Part shown: positions 24,567 through 32,866 of the stretch, in pieces
Position numbering within the stretch: the first letter of the stretch is position 1
Layout: the number at the start of each line of letters is the position of its first letter
Translations under genes and position numbers: made by a program
Notes under the pieces: generated by a model
Seen by the model: only the letters and a program-made list of their open reading frames with translations
Database searches by the model: none
Told to the model about the DNA's origin: nothing
From: Neptuniibacter caesariensis
GTDB lineage: Bacteria; Pseudomonadota; Gammaproteobacteria; Pseudomonadales; Balneatricaceae
Length of the DNA: 64,000 bases
Reading direction: 5' to 3'
Assembly: GCF_000153345.1 (NCBI RefSeq)
Contig: NZ_CH724125.1
Location: 1,156,607 to 1,220,606 of the forward strand

Positions 24567-25937
24567 CTAGATATCATCAACCTGAATCTCAGGAATCTTT
24601 ACTTTTTCACTTAGCTCTGTGCTAAAAGTAGTGACATGGGTTGCATCCTGATAGCCCGCAGGATAAATCCGTTGCTCTTCAATACCATTAGGCACAACCA
24701 TTTTAGTTTTAACTATGTCAGCTACACCAGCAACTTCACCGGCGCCAGCCCCAAAGAAGCTCGCTGATACGTTACCTGTTACCGATGTTTCTGCACCGTA
24801 ATCAGTCGCCCCAAGATTTGAACTACTTGCTGTCAGATTAATTCCTTCAATAACACCACCTTCGACAGTAAAACCCACTTGTCCCATTAAGCTAGTGCCA
24901 TTTTCACTCGCATAGGCCATTACCATTCCATCACGACCTCGGTTGAACTCGCCGCTCCACGTGCTTGTAGAAAAGTTGATATCAAGAATCACCCTCGCCC
25001 CGAAAGCGGTATGCCCTGTGTAAGTTGCGGTAAGATCGGTAGCAAACTCGGCGAAATCATTACGATACTCCAGAGCGCCAATTAACGAACTAAGTTGATC
25101 AAGCGTTGAGGTAGTACCAAGTACATAACTACCTAAATATGCCTGAATAAACTCTTCTGAAGGATTGTAAGCACCTGTTGCCCAGAACCCATGTGATACA
25201 GCTCCTTCAGGGCCATCATACCCTCTGCGAAGCTGACCATCTGTTGCATCAACAAAGCCTTGTAAATGCCCCCGGTCTAATCGGTAGTAGCCACGCCTGC
25301 AGTTTCCTAGACACCTAAACGTTGCATCAGTGAGAGCATCTAGTCGATATAACCCATCATCATATTCATAGTGGATATTAAAAGGGCCTAAATGGGTTCT
25401 TTCCTCCAGAGGCATCGACAAGATATCGATATACAATCCCGGATCACCGTTAGGCGTTACTGCAAACTGAACAACACGATGACGACCTTCGGGCCCATCA
25501 ATAAATCGTACCCCCTCACCACCATCAATCCTAAGAATTTGTCCTGCAAACCCTGCCGCAACAGGGGTTAGACTCTGTATGCCATACTGGGCGAAAAGAT
25601 CTCCTCCAGGTCCAACAAACGATACCTCTGGTTCACTGTCTCCAGAATCATATGAAAATGGATAGAAACTGGCATACCCACAAGGCTGGCCAGGCTCGCA
25701 GCCCGTTTCAGGGATATTGATATCAGGATCTAGAAATACATGCTCAGGCCCTGTACCTCCAGCAAAAGCCAGTATCCCGGGACTCACTTCAGGACCTGCT
25801 GCTGGCGAAACAGGCAGCGCCCATGGGCCCCATTCGTGAACAGAATCCTTCTCACTCTCGTTATTCTGGTCAGCTTGAACCGTAGTAAACATAAGAGATG
25901 AGACTACAGCAGCCAAGGTTATTTTTTTAATGTCCAT
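24567..25937 (-). CDS. Secreted protein with TbpB-like C-terminal barrel, probable Slam client
   Basis: A 456-residue protein with a signal peptide (about 1-22, ending TVQA) and no lipobox, so it is secreted rather than lipidated. Residues about 300-410 show the TbpB/Slam-client eight-stranded barrel pattern: strands around FGARVILDINFSTSTWSGEFNRG and the signature FFGAGAGEVAGV at 394-405, matching the G-x-F-[FY]-G-x-x-A-x-E-x-x-G motif of transferrin-binding-type and hemophilin proteins. Two close Cys pairs (80/86 and 209/213) may form disulfides. AGGAGG precedes the ATG at 25937. The ligand is unknown; heme or another iron source is the family precedent. Confidence 0.72.
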   Translation of the reverse strand: MDIKKITLAAVVSSLMFTTVQADQNNESEKDSVHEWGPWALPVSPAAGPEVSPGILAFAGGTGPEHVFLDPDINIPETGCEPGQPCGYASFYPFSYDSGDSEPEVSFVGPGGDLFAQYGIQSLTPVAAGFAGQILRIDGGEGVRFIDGPEGRHRVVQFAVTPNGDPGLYIDILSMPLEERTHLGPFNIHYEYDDGLYRLDALTDATFRCLGNCRRGYYRLDRGHLQGFVDATDGQLRRGYDGPEGAVSHGFWATGAYNPSEEFIQAYLGSYVLGTTSTLDQLSSLIGALEYRNDFAEFATDLTATYTGHTAFGARVILDINFSTSTWSGEFNRGRDGMVMAYASENGTSLMGQVGFTVEGGVIEGINLTASSSNLGATDYGAETSVTGNVSASFFGAGAGEVAGVADIVKTKMVVPNGIEEQRIYPAGYQDATHVTTFSTELSEKVKIPEIQVDDI

Positions 25938-26224
25938 GGCGCACCTCCTGCGCTTCACATCATTAACGTATTCCTTTCCTTATCTCCTGTTACACTAATT
26001 TTAAGCATAGACAGCTGCTCAAATATGACTCAATTATCAACCACTAATACGCAGGATTTTTTTTCACCTCAAACAGATAGCCAGATACTTTCAGTCATAC
26101 TCACTTTAAAATAGATATAGCGCCTACTTTTACTCCAAACCGCATTGATCATCCCCGTTCACTTTTTAACTTTTTAACTTTTTTAAAACTCATATATGCT
26201 TAGGCTATTCATAGAGTGCACTAA

Positions 26225-26860
26225 ATGGACCCATTCATGCTGTTAAAGAAGCTAATCAGAGTTTTATTGCTGACTTTGCTTTTACCCCTGACTCACGTAC
26301 AGGCCGGTCTTTTTGGTTCAGAAGAACTCCCTCAGCGCTCATTAAATGAGCTTCCTGACTGGCTTAGCTACATGGAAAGACACCTTAGAGAGGATTCACC
26401 GGAAGAGATATGCGCTCAGTCAGGCCTATGCAACCTGAAACCCTGGTATAAGTTTCTTAATAGCATTAGAGGGCTTTCCAAAAGAGAACAGGTCATCAGG
26501 GTTAATAACTTTGCCAACAAGCAACCCTATATTCTCGATATTGATAACTATGGTCAGGAAGATTATTGGGCGGTAGTCAGAGAATTTTTAGCCCGGAGCG
26601 GCGACTGCGAGGATTACTCCCTTACCAAGTTTTTCTCATTAAGATTGCTAGGGTTCAGTAACGAAGAACTACGAATTGTTGTGCTTCAGGATACCAATCT
26701 CAGAATCGGGCACGCGGTGCTTGCGGTGAAATTCGGTGGAGATGAGCTTATTTTAGATAACCAAAGCCGACAAGTTTTGTCACACAGAAGTATCAAACAC
26801 TATGTTCCGCTATATACTGTGAATGAGGAACGTTGGTGGCTACACATGCCCGTATTCTAA
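26225..26860 (+). CDS. lapG: LapG-type periplasmic cysteine protease (transglutaminase-like)
   Basis: A 211-residue exported protein with a signal peptide (about 1-27, ending HVQA). The bacterial transglutaminase-like cysteine proteinase triad is visible: Cys128 in SGDCEDYS, His163 in RIGHAVLAV and Asp178 in LILDNQ. The acidic residues around Cys128 match the calcium site described for LapG. Trp114 in EDYWAVVREFL is a typical family position. LapG proteins cleave the N-terminus of large biofilm adhesins and are normally sequestered by the c-di-GMP receptor LapD. Here the next gene, 51 bases on, is not LapD but a degenerate HD-GYP protein. No adhesin gene lies nearby. Confidence 0.88.
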   Translation: MDPFMLLKKLIRVLLLTLLLPLTHVQAGLFGSEELPQRSLNELPDWLSYMERHLREDSPEEICAQSGLCNLKPWYKFLNSIRGLSKREQVIRVNNFANKQPYILDIDNYGQEDYWAVVREFLARSGDCEDYSLTKFFSLRLLGFSNEELRIVVLQDTNLRIGHAVLAVKFGGDELILDNQSRQVLSHRSIKHYVPLYTVNEERWWLHMPVF

Positions 26861-26911
26861 GATAGCTGTTATGATCAAAATAACCGAGCAACCACACAGG
26901 CTGGACAATTA

Positions 26912-28933
26912 ATGAAACGCGCCATTACAACAGGTTTTATTGTTCTCACTCTGATTTTTTTAATATGCCTAGTCTCCATTCAACGTTTCGGAGAGGAACA
27001 ACAAGAGCAAAGCCTGCAACATTGGCAAACCACACTGTCTGCTCTTGCGGATAATCAAAGCCTGAATGTTTCTCGCTGGATCTTTACCAACAAAGCCCCT
27101 CTAAAAGAGATCTCCTCAAACGGATCCGTTCAACTTTATCTGCAGCGGGTCACGGAAAAATCGGGCCAGGAGAGGGAGCAGGTCGCGCAAATTGATTATC
27201 TACGAAACCTGATTGTGGCAGCAGCGCAGCGAGAAGGATATCAAGACAAACAGCGCTCACAAGTCAATGCTAATTTACAAGTCATCGCCAACAGCTCCCT
27301 CAGTATCTACGACAAACATCTGGTCAAAATCGCCAGTACTGCCGGTACTACATTGCCATCTCCTGAGTTAGAGCGTGCAGTTTTGTTGGCAAAAGAGAGT
27401 GGAAGTATCACCACGAGTAAGATCTGGCTAAATGCCAATCAGGTACCGCAGATTGGTTTTGTCGCTCCGATCAAAGGATTATCCAATCTGGGTGCTGATA
27501 ATCAGATTATTGGTTTTTTGATCGGGGTAAAGAATGCTGAAAAAGAGCTTTTCACTCTGCTCAAAAACTTTAGTGTCGACCTTCAATCATTAGAGTCATC
27601 ATTGCTTCAGGCAACCGAAAGCGGCATTACTTATGCGAGCACCCTCCGCCAGGATAACTCTTCACCTTTAAGTAAAACCGTCGCTAGCAACAGCCAAACC
27701 GTTGCGGCAATAGGCTATAAAGAGAGTGGCTCATTTATAGAAGCATTGGATTACAGAAATGTAGAAGCGCTTGCAATCAGTAGAAACATTGCAGACAGTG
27801 ACTTAAAACTTATCCTAAAAGTTGATCGATCCGAAGCAATCGGGCCAAGTTTAAAGAAACAGGAAGAATTACAGACCATTCTGGTACTTGGTGCCGTAGC
27901 ACTACTTGCTATGCTTATCGCTGCTGGTTGGTACGGTAATCTAATCAGAGCTCAAAGGTCCAACGAAGAACTTCGCTCCACAACAGATGAATTGGAAGAG
28001 AAAACTCATCTATTAGATGCTATCAATAACAATGTCGCTGATATGGTTATGATCATCGATGAGCAACAGCAACTTGCCTTCATAAACCGGGCATTAGCGG
28101 ACAAAGTATCAACCAGCATCGAAGATAGTAAAGGCAAAAGCATTAATGCGGTGATGGGCAGCCATTATGCCGAGCAACTGGAGCCCGTCATTTCTCAATG
28201 CTTCCGCGATAAGACTGAGATGTCAGAGAAGAAAGTATTGAGCCTGAAAGGTCAGGAACTGACTTTCATGATTAGCCTCACGCCCATGCTTTATGGTTAT
28301 AAAGAATCGGTCATGCTGCATTTCCATGACATCACCCTTCTTGAAGCTCATCAACAACAGCAGACCAAGCTCCTGCGTCAGATTATGCAGTCCCTGATGC
28401 ATGCCATTGACCTTCATGATCCCTATACAGCCAATCACTCGCAGAAAGCGGCTTCTGTAGCATTAGCAGTTGCCGAAGCACTCGAGTTAGCCGAACAGGA
28501 TATAGAAACGGTAGAAATTGCGGCAAACCTTTGTAACTTAGGAAAACTCTCAATTCCTAAAGAGTTACTCACCAAAACTGAGTCTTTAACTGATGAAGAG
28601 CGTCAGATTGTTCAAAATGAAGCTAACTATGCTCATGAAATTCTCAAGGATATTGACTTTGAAGGCCCTGTGCTTGAAACCATCATTTACAAAAATGAAT
28701 ATTTGGATGGTTCAGGGCGTAAAGGCATCGTTGCTGATCAGATCCAGATCCACGCAAGGATTCTGACCGCAGTAAATGACTTTGTCGCGATGATCAGCCC
28801 TCGAGCGTATCGAGATAGCCTTCCCGTGGAGGTGGCTCTGGATCAACTGCTGCAATCAAGTGATAGCAAATATGATCGCCAGGTTATCGCTTCTTTGTTC
28901 CATGTCGTTGAAAACAAACTGGATCTCGACTGA
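26912..28933 (+). CDS. Membrane protein: periplasmic sensor, PAS and degenerate HD-GYP domain
   Basis: A 673-residue inner-membrane protein. Helices at about 7-22 and 322-340 bracket a periplasmic domain of about 300 residues. A PAS domain spans about 365-475 and an HD-GYP fold about 485-665. The HD-GYP fold is plain (LHDPYTANHSQKAA, LGKLSIPKELL, LDGSG, ARILTAVNDF) but the metal ligands are mostly lost: His509 and Asp623 remain, while HD is Cys541-Asn542, the next His is Glu570, HH is Lys594-Asn595 and GYP reads GRK. It should not hydrolyse c-di-GMP. Pairing with lapG suggests a receptor that controls LapG. Confidence 0.85.
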   Translation: MKRAITTGFIVLTLIFLICLVSIQRFGEEQQEQSLQHWQTTLSALADNQSLNVSRWIFTNKAPLKEISSNGSVQLYLQRVTEKSGQEREQVAQIDYLRNLIVAAAQREGYQDKQRSQVNANLQVIANSSLSIYDKHLVKIASTAGTTLPSPELERAVLLAKESGSITTSKIWLNANQVPQIGFVAPIKGLSNLGADNQIIGFLIGVKNAEKELFTLLKNFSVDLQSLESSLLQATESGITYASTLRQDNSSPLSKTVASNSQTVAAIGYKESGSFIEALDYRNVEALAISRNIADSDLKLILKVDRSEAIGPSLKKQEELQTILVLGAVALLAMLIAAGWYGNLIRAQRSNEELRSTTDELEEKTHLLDAINNNVADMVMIIDEQQQLAFINRALADKVSTSIEDSKGKSINAVMGSHYAEQLEPVISQCFRDKTEMSEKKVLSLKGQELTFMISLTPMLYGYKESVMLHFHDITLLEAHQQQQTKLLRQIMQSLMHAIDLHDPYTANHSQKAASVALAVAEALELAEQDIETVEIAANLCNLGKLSIPKELLTKTESLTDEERQIVQNEANYAHEILKDIDFEGPVLETIIYKNEYLDGSGRKGIVADQIQIHARILTAVNDFVAMISPRAYRDSLPVEVALDQLLQSSDSKYDRQVIASLFHVVENKLDLD

Positions 28934-28942
28934 GATCCAGTT
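28917..28942. terminator. Stem-loop at the end of the degenerate HD-GYP gene
   Basis: AACTGGATCTC pairs perfectly with GAGATCCAGTT (11 bp, 4-base loop) and includes the stop codon. On the leftward strand it is followed by TTTGTTTTC, so it probably terminates the convergent gene at 28960-29418 as well. Confidence 0.65.
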
Positions 28943-28959
28943 ATAGATTTGTACAAGTC

Positions 28960-29418
28960 TCACTGGAGCTGATATACAGTCGCACCGTTCATAACGACTG
29001 ACTTGTAAACCTGAACGCCACATTCAAAAAATGTGGCGCTCCCTACCACTTTTGAAATACACCCCGTAGGTAAACTATGAACAATGCCTGCCGGTTGAAC
29101 TATCACATACTGGGGCTGGCCCGGCATCTGCTGATAAAGCACGCCATTACAATTCTGATAAGCAATTCCTGAAATCACCTGAGTATAACAACCAGCAGGC
29201 AACACTGTTACGGGTTTAGCCGAGTCCATTGCATCATGACGGCGTTCAACCCGCCTAGCGGTCCTACGCGCTGTACGACGCGCTTCATCATTATCATCCC
29301 AATCTGCCTGAGCGGAGCTGCCCAGATTGATCGTATCTGTTCCTGCATCAACTACAGGCAGAGCAAGGGTAAAAGCCATCGCTAGGGAAGCTAAAACTAA
29401 AGTGCGTTTGATATCCAT
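28960..29418 (-). CDS. Small exported protein with Arg-rich segment and paired LPxGC repeats (DUF6515-like)
   Basis: A 152-residue protein. A signal peptide (about 1-25, ending VVDA) is followed by a short Arg-rich stretch with tandem ARRT/ARRV units (about 46-60) and then two similar beta-rich segments, each opening with LP-x-GC (PAGCYTQVISGIAYQNCNGVLY and PTGCISKVVGSATFFECGVQVY). The pattern recalls DUF6515-type proteins, a tentative match. Four Cys in the two repeats could pair as disulfides. The ATG at 29418 has GGAG at a good distance, better than the upstream in-frame start. A palindromic repeat lies about 93 bases upstream. Function unknown. Confidence 0.75.
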   Translation of the reverse strand: MDIKRTLVLASLAMAFTLALPVVDAGTDTINLGSSAQADWDDNDEARRTARRTARRVERRHDAMDSAKPVTVLPAGCYTQVISGIAYQNCNGVLYQQMPGQPQYVIVQPAGIVHSLPTGCISKVVGSATFFECGVQVYKSVVMNGATVYQLQ

Positions 29419-29510
29419 GACAGATCTCCGTTTTCTAACCATTCATCGTTAGATAAAGCGTAACCAGTACATGGCCTGCGGGATATATAGGATTATGCCT
29501 ATACCGGCAG

Positions 29511-29549
29511 GTAACCTGCGAACAAGTCCCAGACTTATTCGCAGGTTAC
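29511..29549. repeat. Palindromic intergenic repeat, copy 1
   Basis: GTAACCTGCGAA and TTCGCAGGTTAC form a 12-bp outer stem, with an inner AAGTC/GACTT stem and a 3-base loop, 39 bases in all with one mismatch. A closely similar sequence occurs at 55703-55739 (about 33 of 37 positions shared by eye). Both copies lie upstream of leftward genes for exported proteins. It looks like a REP-type element or a shared RNA structure. Confidence 0.7.
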
Positions 29550-29574
29550 CTAGACACATATTTATTAGGACCAT

Positions 29575-29598
29575 AAAAAAATCCCGCTAATGCGGGAT
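29575..29598 (-). terminator. Rho-independent terminator of the DUF3313 lipoprotein gene
   Basis: ATCCCGC pairs with GCGGGAT around TAAT and is followed by seven T residues on the leftward strand. It lies 31 bases after the lipoprotein stop. Confidence 0.85.
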
Positions 29599-29628
29599 CC
29601 CTATCGACTTTTTCTAAAGTAAAAAAAC

Positions 29629-30321
29629 TTACCGCTCTTCCACCATACGCGCTTGTCTGAGCGCTTTCTCGTAATTAACATGCAATCTCTCAGCCCATGA
29701 CTCAAGCAATCTCTGAATCTCTACAAACTCTTTTGATCCCGCCTCGGATGTATAAGGCTCACCACTCATTCGTTCCTCTAAAGAAAAAAGGAGCTCATCA
29801 GTGTTAGCATCATAGCCATTGAGCCTAAAGGCCGCTTTAAACACAGTTTCCTCGAGCCCTGCATAACTATTGTATGCATCTTTACCCAAATCCATAACTA
29901 ATCGGAACGGTATATAATCCAGCGCACTTTTTTCAGGTTCCGCTCTTGAGGCTTCAAGCAAAATCACTTTTAACTTAATTTTCTTTCCCTGAAGAGGCTC
30001 TTTTTTCGAGTTTGTTTGAGGTGTTAACACCTGCTGAAGCATAGCGGGGAAAAAAGTTTGAATCATCTTCAGTTCAGCCGGTGTCACATTGGCATATTCT
30101 CCTTCAACCCGGTCAACTTCGACAGACTCGACATCAATTGCAGAGTACCTCGCTAACTGATCGACAGAAAATCCTGGTTTTACCCAGATCCGTGCATTCT
30201 CCACCCAGGGATGATCGGTATACAGTGCCTGACCCTCTAATGGTTTCGGGCTTTGCGAAGAACAGGCTGCGAGCTGGAAAAACATAACCGACAGAAACAA
30301 AAAACGAATACAGAAACGCAT
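29629..30321 (-). CDS. DUF3313-like lipoprotein
   Basis: A 230-residue predicted lipoprotein. A basic, hydrophobic leader ends in the lipobox LAAC (Cys20) followed by SSQSP. The mature part has the DUF3313 pattern: an N-terminal WVENARIWVKPG strand pair, VTPAELKMIQTFFPAMLQQVL helix, KLKVILLEASRAEP and a later AAFRLNGYDANTDELLFSLEER strand-turn-strand. The ATG at 30321 has GGAG upstream, and a longer frame start is rejected because it would bury the lipobox. It lies 70 bases after the response regulator gene and could be in its operon. Role unknown. Confidence 0.8.
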   Translation of the reverse strand: MRFCIRFLFLSVMFFQLAACSSQSPKPLEGQALYTDHPWVENARIWVKPGFSVDQLARYSAIDVESVEVDRVEGEYANVTPAELKMIQTFFPAMLQQVLTPQTNSKKEPLQGKKIKLKVILLEASRAEPEKSALDYIPFRLVMDLGKDAYNSYAGLEETVFKAAFRLNGYDANTDELLFSLEERMSGEPYTSEAGSKEFVEIQRLLESWAERLHVNYEKALRQARMVEER

Positions 30322-30391
30322 AGTGTTTACTCCTAAACAGAAGCCCTGCACTTTAAAAGATGAAACTGGTATCTGAAATAGCGACAAACCC

Positions 30392-31027
30392 CTACGAGCT
30401 TTCGCTACGAAGTTCACCAGCCACTAATAACAGTCGCATCAACTGGGCCACACTCCTTACACCTAGCTTATGCATCACACGAGAGCGGTGTATCTCAACG
30501 GTGCCTTGGGCTATTCCCAGATCGATAGCAATAACTTTGTTTGCACAGCCCTGCGCTATCATGTGCATGATTTCAGTTTCCCTGTCTGTCAGAGACGATA
30601 AACGCGCTTTTACCTCATTCTGCTCAGATAACTCCTGCCGAGATTGCTGATCGCTCAATATTCCTTGCTCTATTTTCTCCAGCAGCTTCGCTTCACGAAA
30701 TGGCTTTTCAAGAAAATCCAAAGCGCCTTTTTGGATGCACTCTACCGCCATCTCTACATCGCCATGACCTGTGATAAAAATAATAGGCAGCAAAGCCTGT
30801 CTTTTTATCAGTTCATCCTGCAGGGCCAAGCCGCTCATTCCAGGCATCCGTATATCAAGAATCAAACATCCGGGTTGTTCCGCATCAAACTCATTGAGGA
30901 ATTCCTCAGCATCTGCAAAGTCACGAACACAATACCCATCAGATTCCGCCATCATGCGGATCATATCCCTGAGAGTCGAATCATCATCTACTACAAACAC
31001 AGTTCCTTTATGCTGCTCTGCTTTCAT
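30392..31027 (-). CDS. FixJ/NarL-type response regulator
   Basis: A 211-residue two-domain regulator. The receiver domain (about 8-125) has the acidic pair in VDDD, phospho-acceptor Asp58 in LILDIRMPGMSG, Thr in FITGHGD and Lys in FLEKPF. The LuxR-type helix-turn-helix (about 140-205) reads LTDRETEIMHMIAQGCANKVIAIDLGIAQGTVEIHRSRVMHKLG. The layout is like FixJ, TodT and StyR. Its ATGA start overlaps the stop of the histidine kinase gene, so they are a cognate, translationally coupled pair. Targets are not apparent. Confidence 0.93.
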   Translation of the reverse strand: MKAEQHKGTVFVVDDDSTLRDMIRMMAESDGYCVRDFADAEEFLNEFDAEQPGCLILDIRMPGMSGLALQDELIKRQALLPIIFITGHGDVEMAVECIQKGALDFLEKPFREAKLLEKIEQGILSDQQSRQELSEQNEVKARLSSLTDRETEIMHMIAQGCANKVIAIDLGIAQGTVEIHRSRVMHKLGVRSVAQLMRLLLVAGELRSESS

Positions 31028-32460
31028 TCCTGCTCACCGTCCTTTTTTATGACTACCGGTATTTGAATTATAAACTCCATTCCTTGGTCGGGATGGTTGA
31101 TTGCTACAAGCGTACCTTTTGCGGCTTCAACCAGATTTCGGCATATCACAAGACCGATCCCCAACCCATTGGGCTTGGTCGTTTGGAAAGGTTCGAACAA
31201 CTGATTCTCAATGCTCTTAGCTAACCCCGGGCCATTATCTTTTACTGAAAGGCAGATATATTCGCCTTCAATATACTGTCGTAGATCGATTCTCGCTCCG
31301 GATCTTCCTTCTAAAACTTCTACCGCATTATTAATCAGATTAACAAGCACCTGCTGCATCTGAACGCGGCTCATTTTGACTTCAGCACTATCCTGCTCTG
31401 TGAACTCAATCTTCACACCAGCTTGAAGTGCCCGATGCGACATTATCTCAATCCCCTCTTTCACGACGCTGGATAGATCAATGATCTCATCAGGGAGCGA
31501 TTCCCGCCGGACAAAAGATCGGGTGCGCTGGATGATCTTTGCCGAGCGCTCCGCCTCATCTCCGATCTTTGTTAGGCATTCAAGTAATTGAGGGTCAACA
31601 TGCCCCTGCTTGCCCAGGCGCAAAGCGATATCTGAGTACCCCATTATCCCGGCCAGTGGTTGATTCAACTCATGTGCCAACCCAGTAGCAAGTTGCCCCA
31701 TAGTACCAATACGCTCTAAATGAACGATCTGCTGCTCAGCTTCCTGACGTTTGTTTATGGCATCAAGTTTTGCGCTGTTTTCATCTTCGATGCGAGCAAA
31801 TAACTGGTTGAAAGAATCTGCCAGTTCATCTAGCTCATCCTGTTTTTCACCCTCGGATCGATTCAGCTGCAGAACCGGAGATGGACTATTATCAGCGTGA
31901 TCCTTATCCTTCATAAAGTTAATCATTCGCAGCACGTGTTGCCCTACCAAACTACGAAAAAGGATAAAGATAAAACAAACCACAAAGGCTGTTTTGAGGC
32001 CATTTTTTAGCAGAATAATGTAGAGCTGCCCGAGCATATGCTTGAAGACTGCATCAATACTCACTACCAGTTCCATGGTTCCTAATTGCTCATTACCGCG
32101 TCCGATATTGATAACGTAGGATCGTGAATAAGAAGACTCATTAGCGATATATTCAAGCCGCTCCCCATCTGCCAGATGAAGCTTGTTTGCATCAACAAAT
32201 TCAAGCTGGTCGATACCTTGCAGTAGTTTATGCAGCTGCTGTTTATCATTCTGCCAAATGGCTTCAGCAATCCCAGGCGACATAGTTGTTTCAATAAATT
32301 GAGGAACCTGATCCAGCTTTTTGGTGAGTTGACGAAATTCAAAGGTAAATTGAATAGCTGTCAGAATAAGCGTAACGAGTGAGCTAAACAGGACAATTCG
32401 CCATACCAGCTTACGCCCTAGCTTGTATTGGAAAAAACCTGTTTCTAAACCCTTTTCCAC
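31024..32460 (-). CDS. Sensor histidine kinase, FixL-like transmitter
   Basis: A 478-residue inner-membrane kinase starting with GTG (AGGAAGG eight bases upstream). Membrane helices at about 18-38 and 147-168 flank a periplasmic sensor of about 105 residues. A HAMP-like linker follows at about 170-230. The H-box GLAHELNQPLAGIMGYSDIAL places the phospho-His at 263 and is of the FixL/NtrB-like HxLNQPL type. ATPase motifs are VLVNLINNAVE, VKDNGPGLA, FEPFQTTKPNGLGIGL. No cytoplasmic PAS is seen. It partners the overlapping response regulator. The signal is unknown. Confidence 0.92.
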   Translation of the reverse strand: MEKGLETGFFQYKLGRKLVWRIVLFSSLVTLILTAIQFTFEFRQLTKKLDQVPQFIETTMSPGIAEAIWQNDKQQLHKLLQGIDQLEFVDANKLHLADGERLEYIANESSYSRSYVINIGRGNEQLGTMELVVSIDAVFKHMLGQLYIILLKNGLKTAFVVCFIFILFRSLVGQHVLRMINFMKDKDHADNSPSPVLQLNRSEGEKQDELDELADSFNQLFARIEDENSAKLDAINKRQEAEQQIVHLERIGTMGQLATGLAHELNQPLAGIMGYSDIALRLGKQGHVDPQLLECLTKIGDEAERSAKIIQRTRSFVRRESLPDEIIDLSSVVKEGIEIMSHRALQAGVKIEFTEQDSAEVKMSRVQMQQVLVNLINNAVEVLEGRSGARIDLRQYIEGEYICLSVKDNGPGLAKSIENQLFEPFQTTKPNGLGIGLVICRNLVEAAKGTLVAINHPDQGMEFIIQIPVVIKKDGEQE

Positions 32461-32566
32461 AATCCCAACCTTCCTGAAACCAACCCTGTATGGGTATCTG
32501 CATATTTTCCAACTGACCCAGCAATCCTAATATCAATTGCTAATATCTGACCATTGGAGCTTTGTC

Positions 32567-32866
32567 ATGAAAGTAGCATTGTCTACCCAGCAGGTAACAC
32601 CTGTCTATCCCGGTAAACCTTTATATACTCAATCGTCAGCAAGTGTTTATCAAAAGCAAAAGGAAGGAACGAATTTCAAGGAGGAGTTTAGCCAAATACA
32701 TGTAAAAGAACGGAGCGACGGGTATCAGATAGCCCTAGCAAGCGCTATGGCACTATACAACGATAAGCACACTGAGCCAGAACTAAAAAGCTATCACTTC
32801 GACAATAAACGCGAGATTATTCGCAGAATGAAGCAGCCACCACGTATACTCGACCTTAGGGTTTAA
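32567..32866 (+). CDS. Hypothetical protein, 99 residues
   Basis: A small soluble basic protein without signal peptide or membrane segment. The ATG at 32567 has GGAG about eight bases upstream, better than an earlier in-frame ATG at 32537. The N-terminal third is rich in Gln, Ser and Pro (low complexity). The middle (HVKERSDGYQIALASAMALYNDKH) looks helical. The C-terminus is basic. I do not recognise a family. Its stop overlaps the stop region of the convergent gene at 32863 by four bases, with no terminator seen between them. It is divergent from the histidine kinase. Confidence 0.6.
   Translation: MKVALSTQQVTPVYPGKPLYTQSSASVYQKQKEGTNFKEEFSQIHVKERSDGYQIALASAMALYNDKHTEPELKSYHFDNKREIIRRMKQPPRILDLRV

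Noticed and set aside
25938-26224. Riboswitch or small RNA in the AT-rich gap before lapG
   Set aside because: Apart from a short TTTTTAAC repeat I saw no stable paired structure or known aptamer pattern.
26912-28933. Active HD-GYP c-di-GMP phosphodiesterase
   Set aside because: Most metal ligands and the GYP motif are replaced, so catalysis is not expected.
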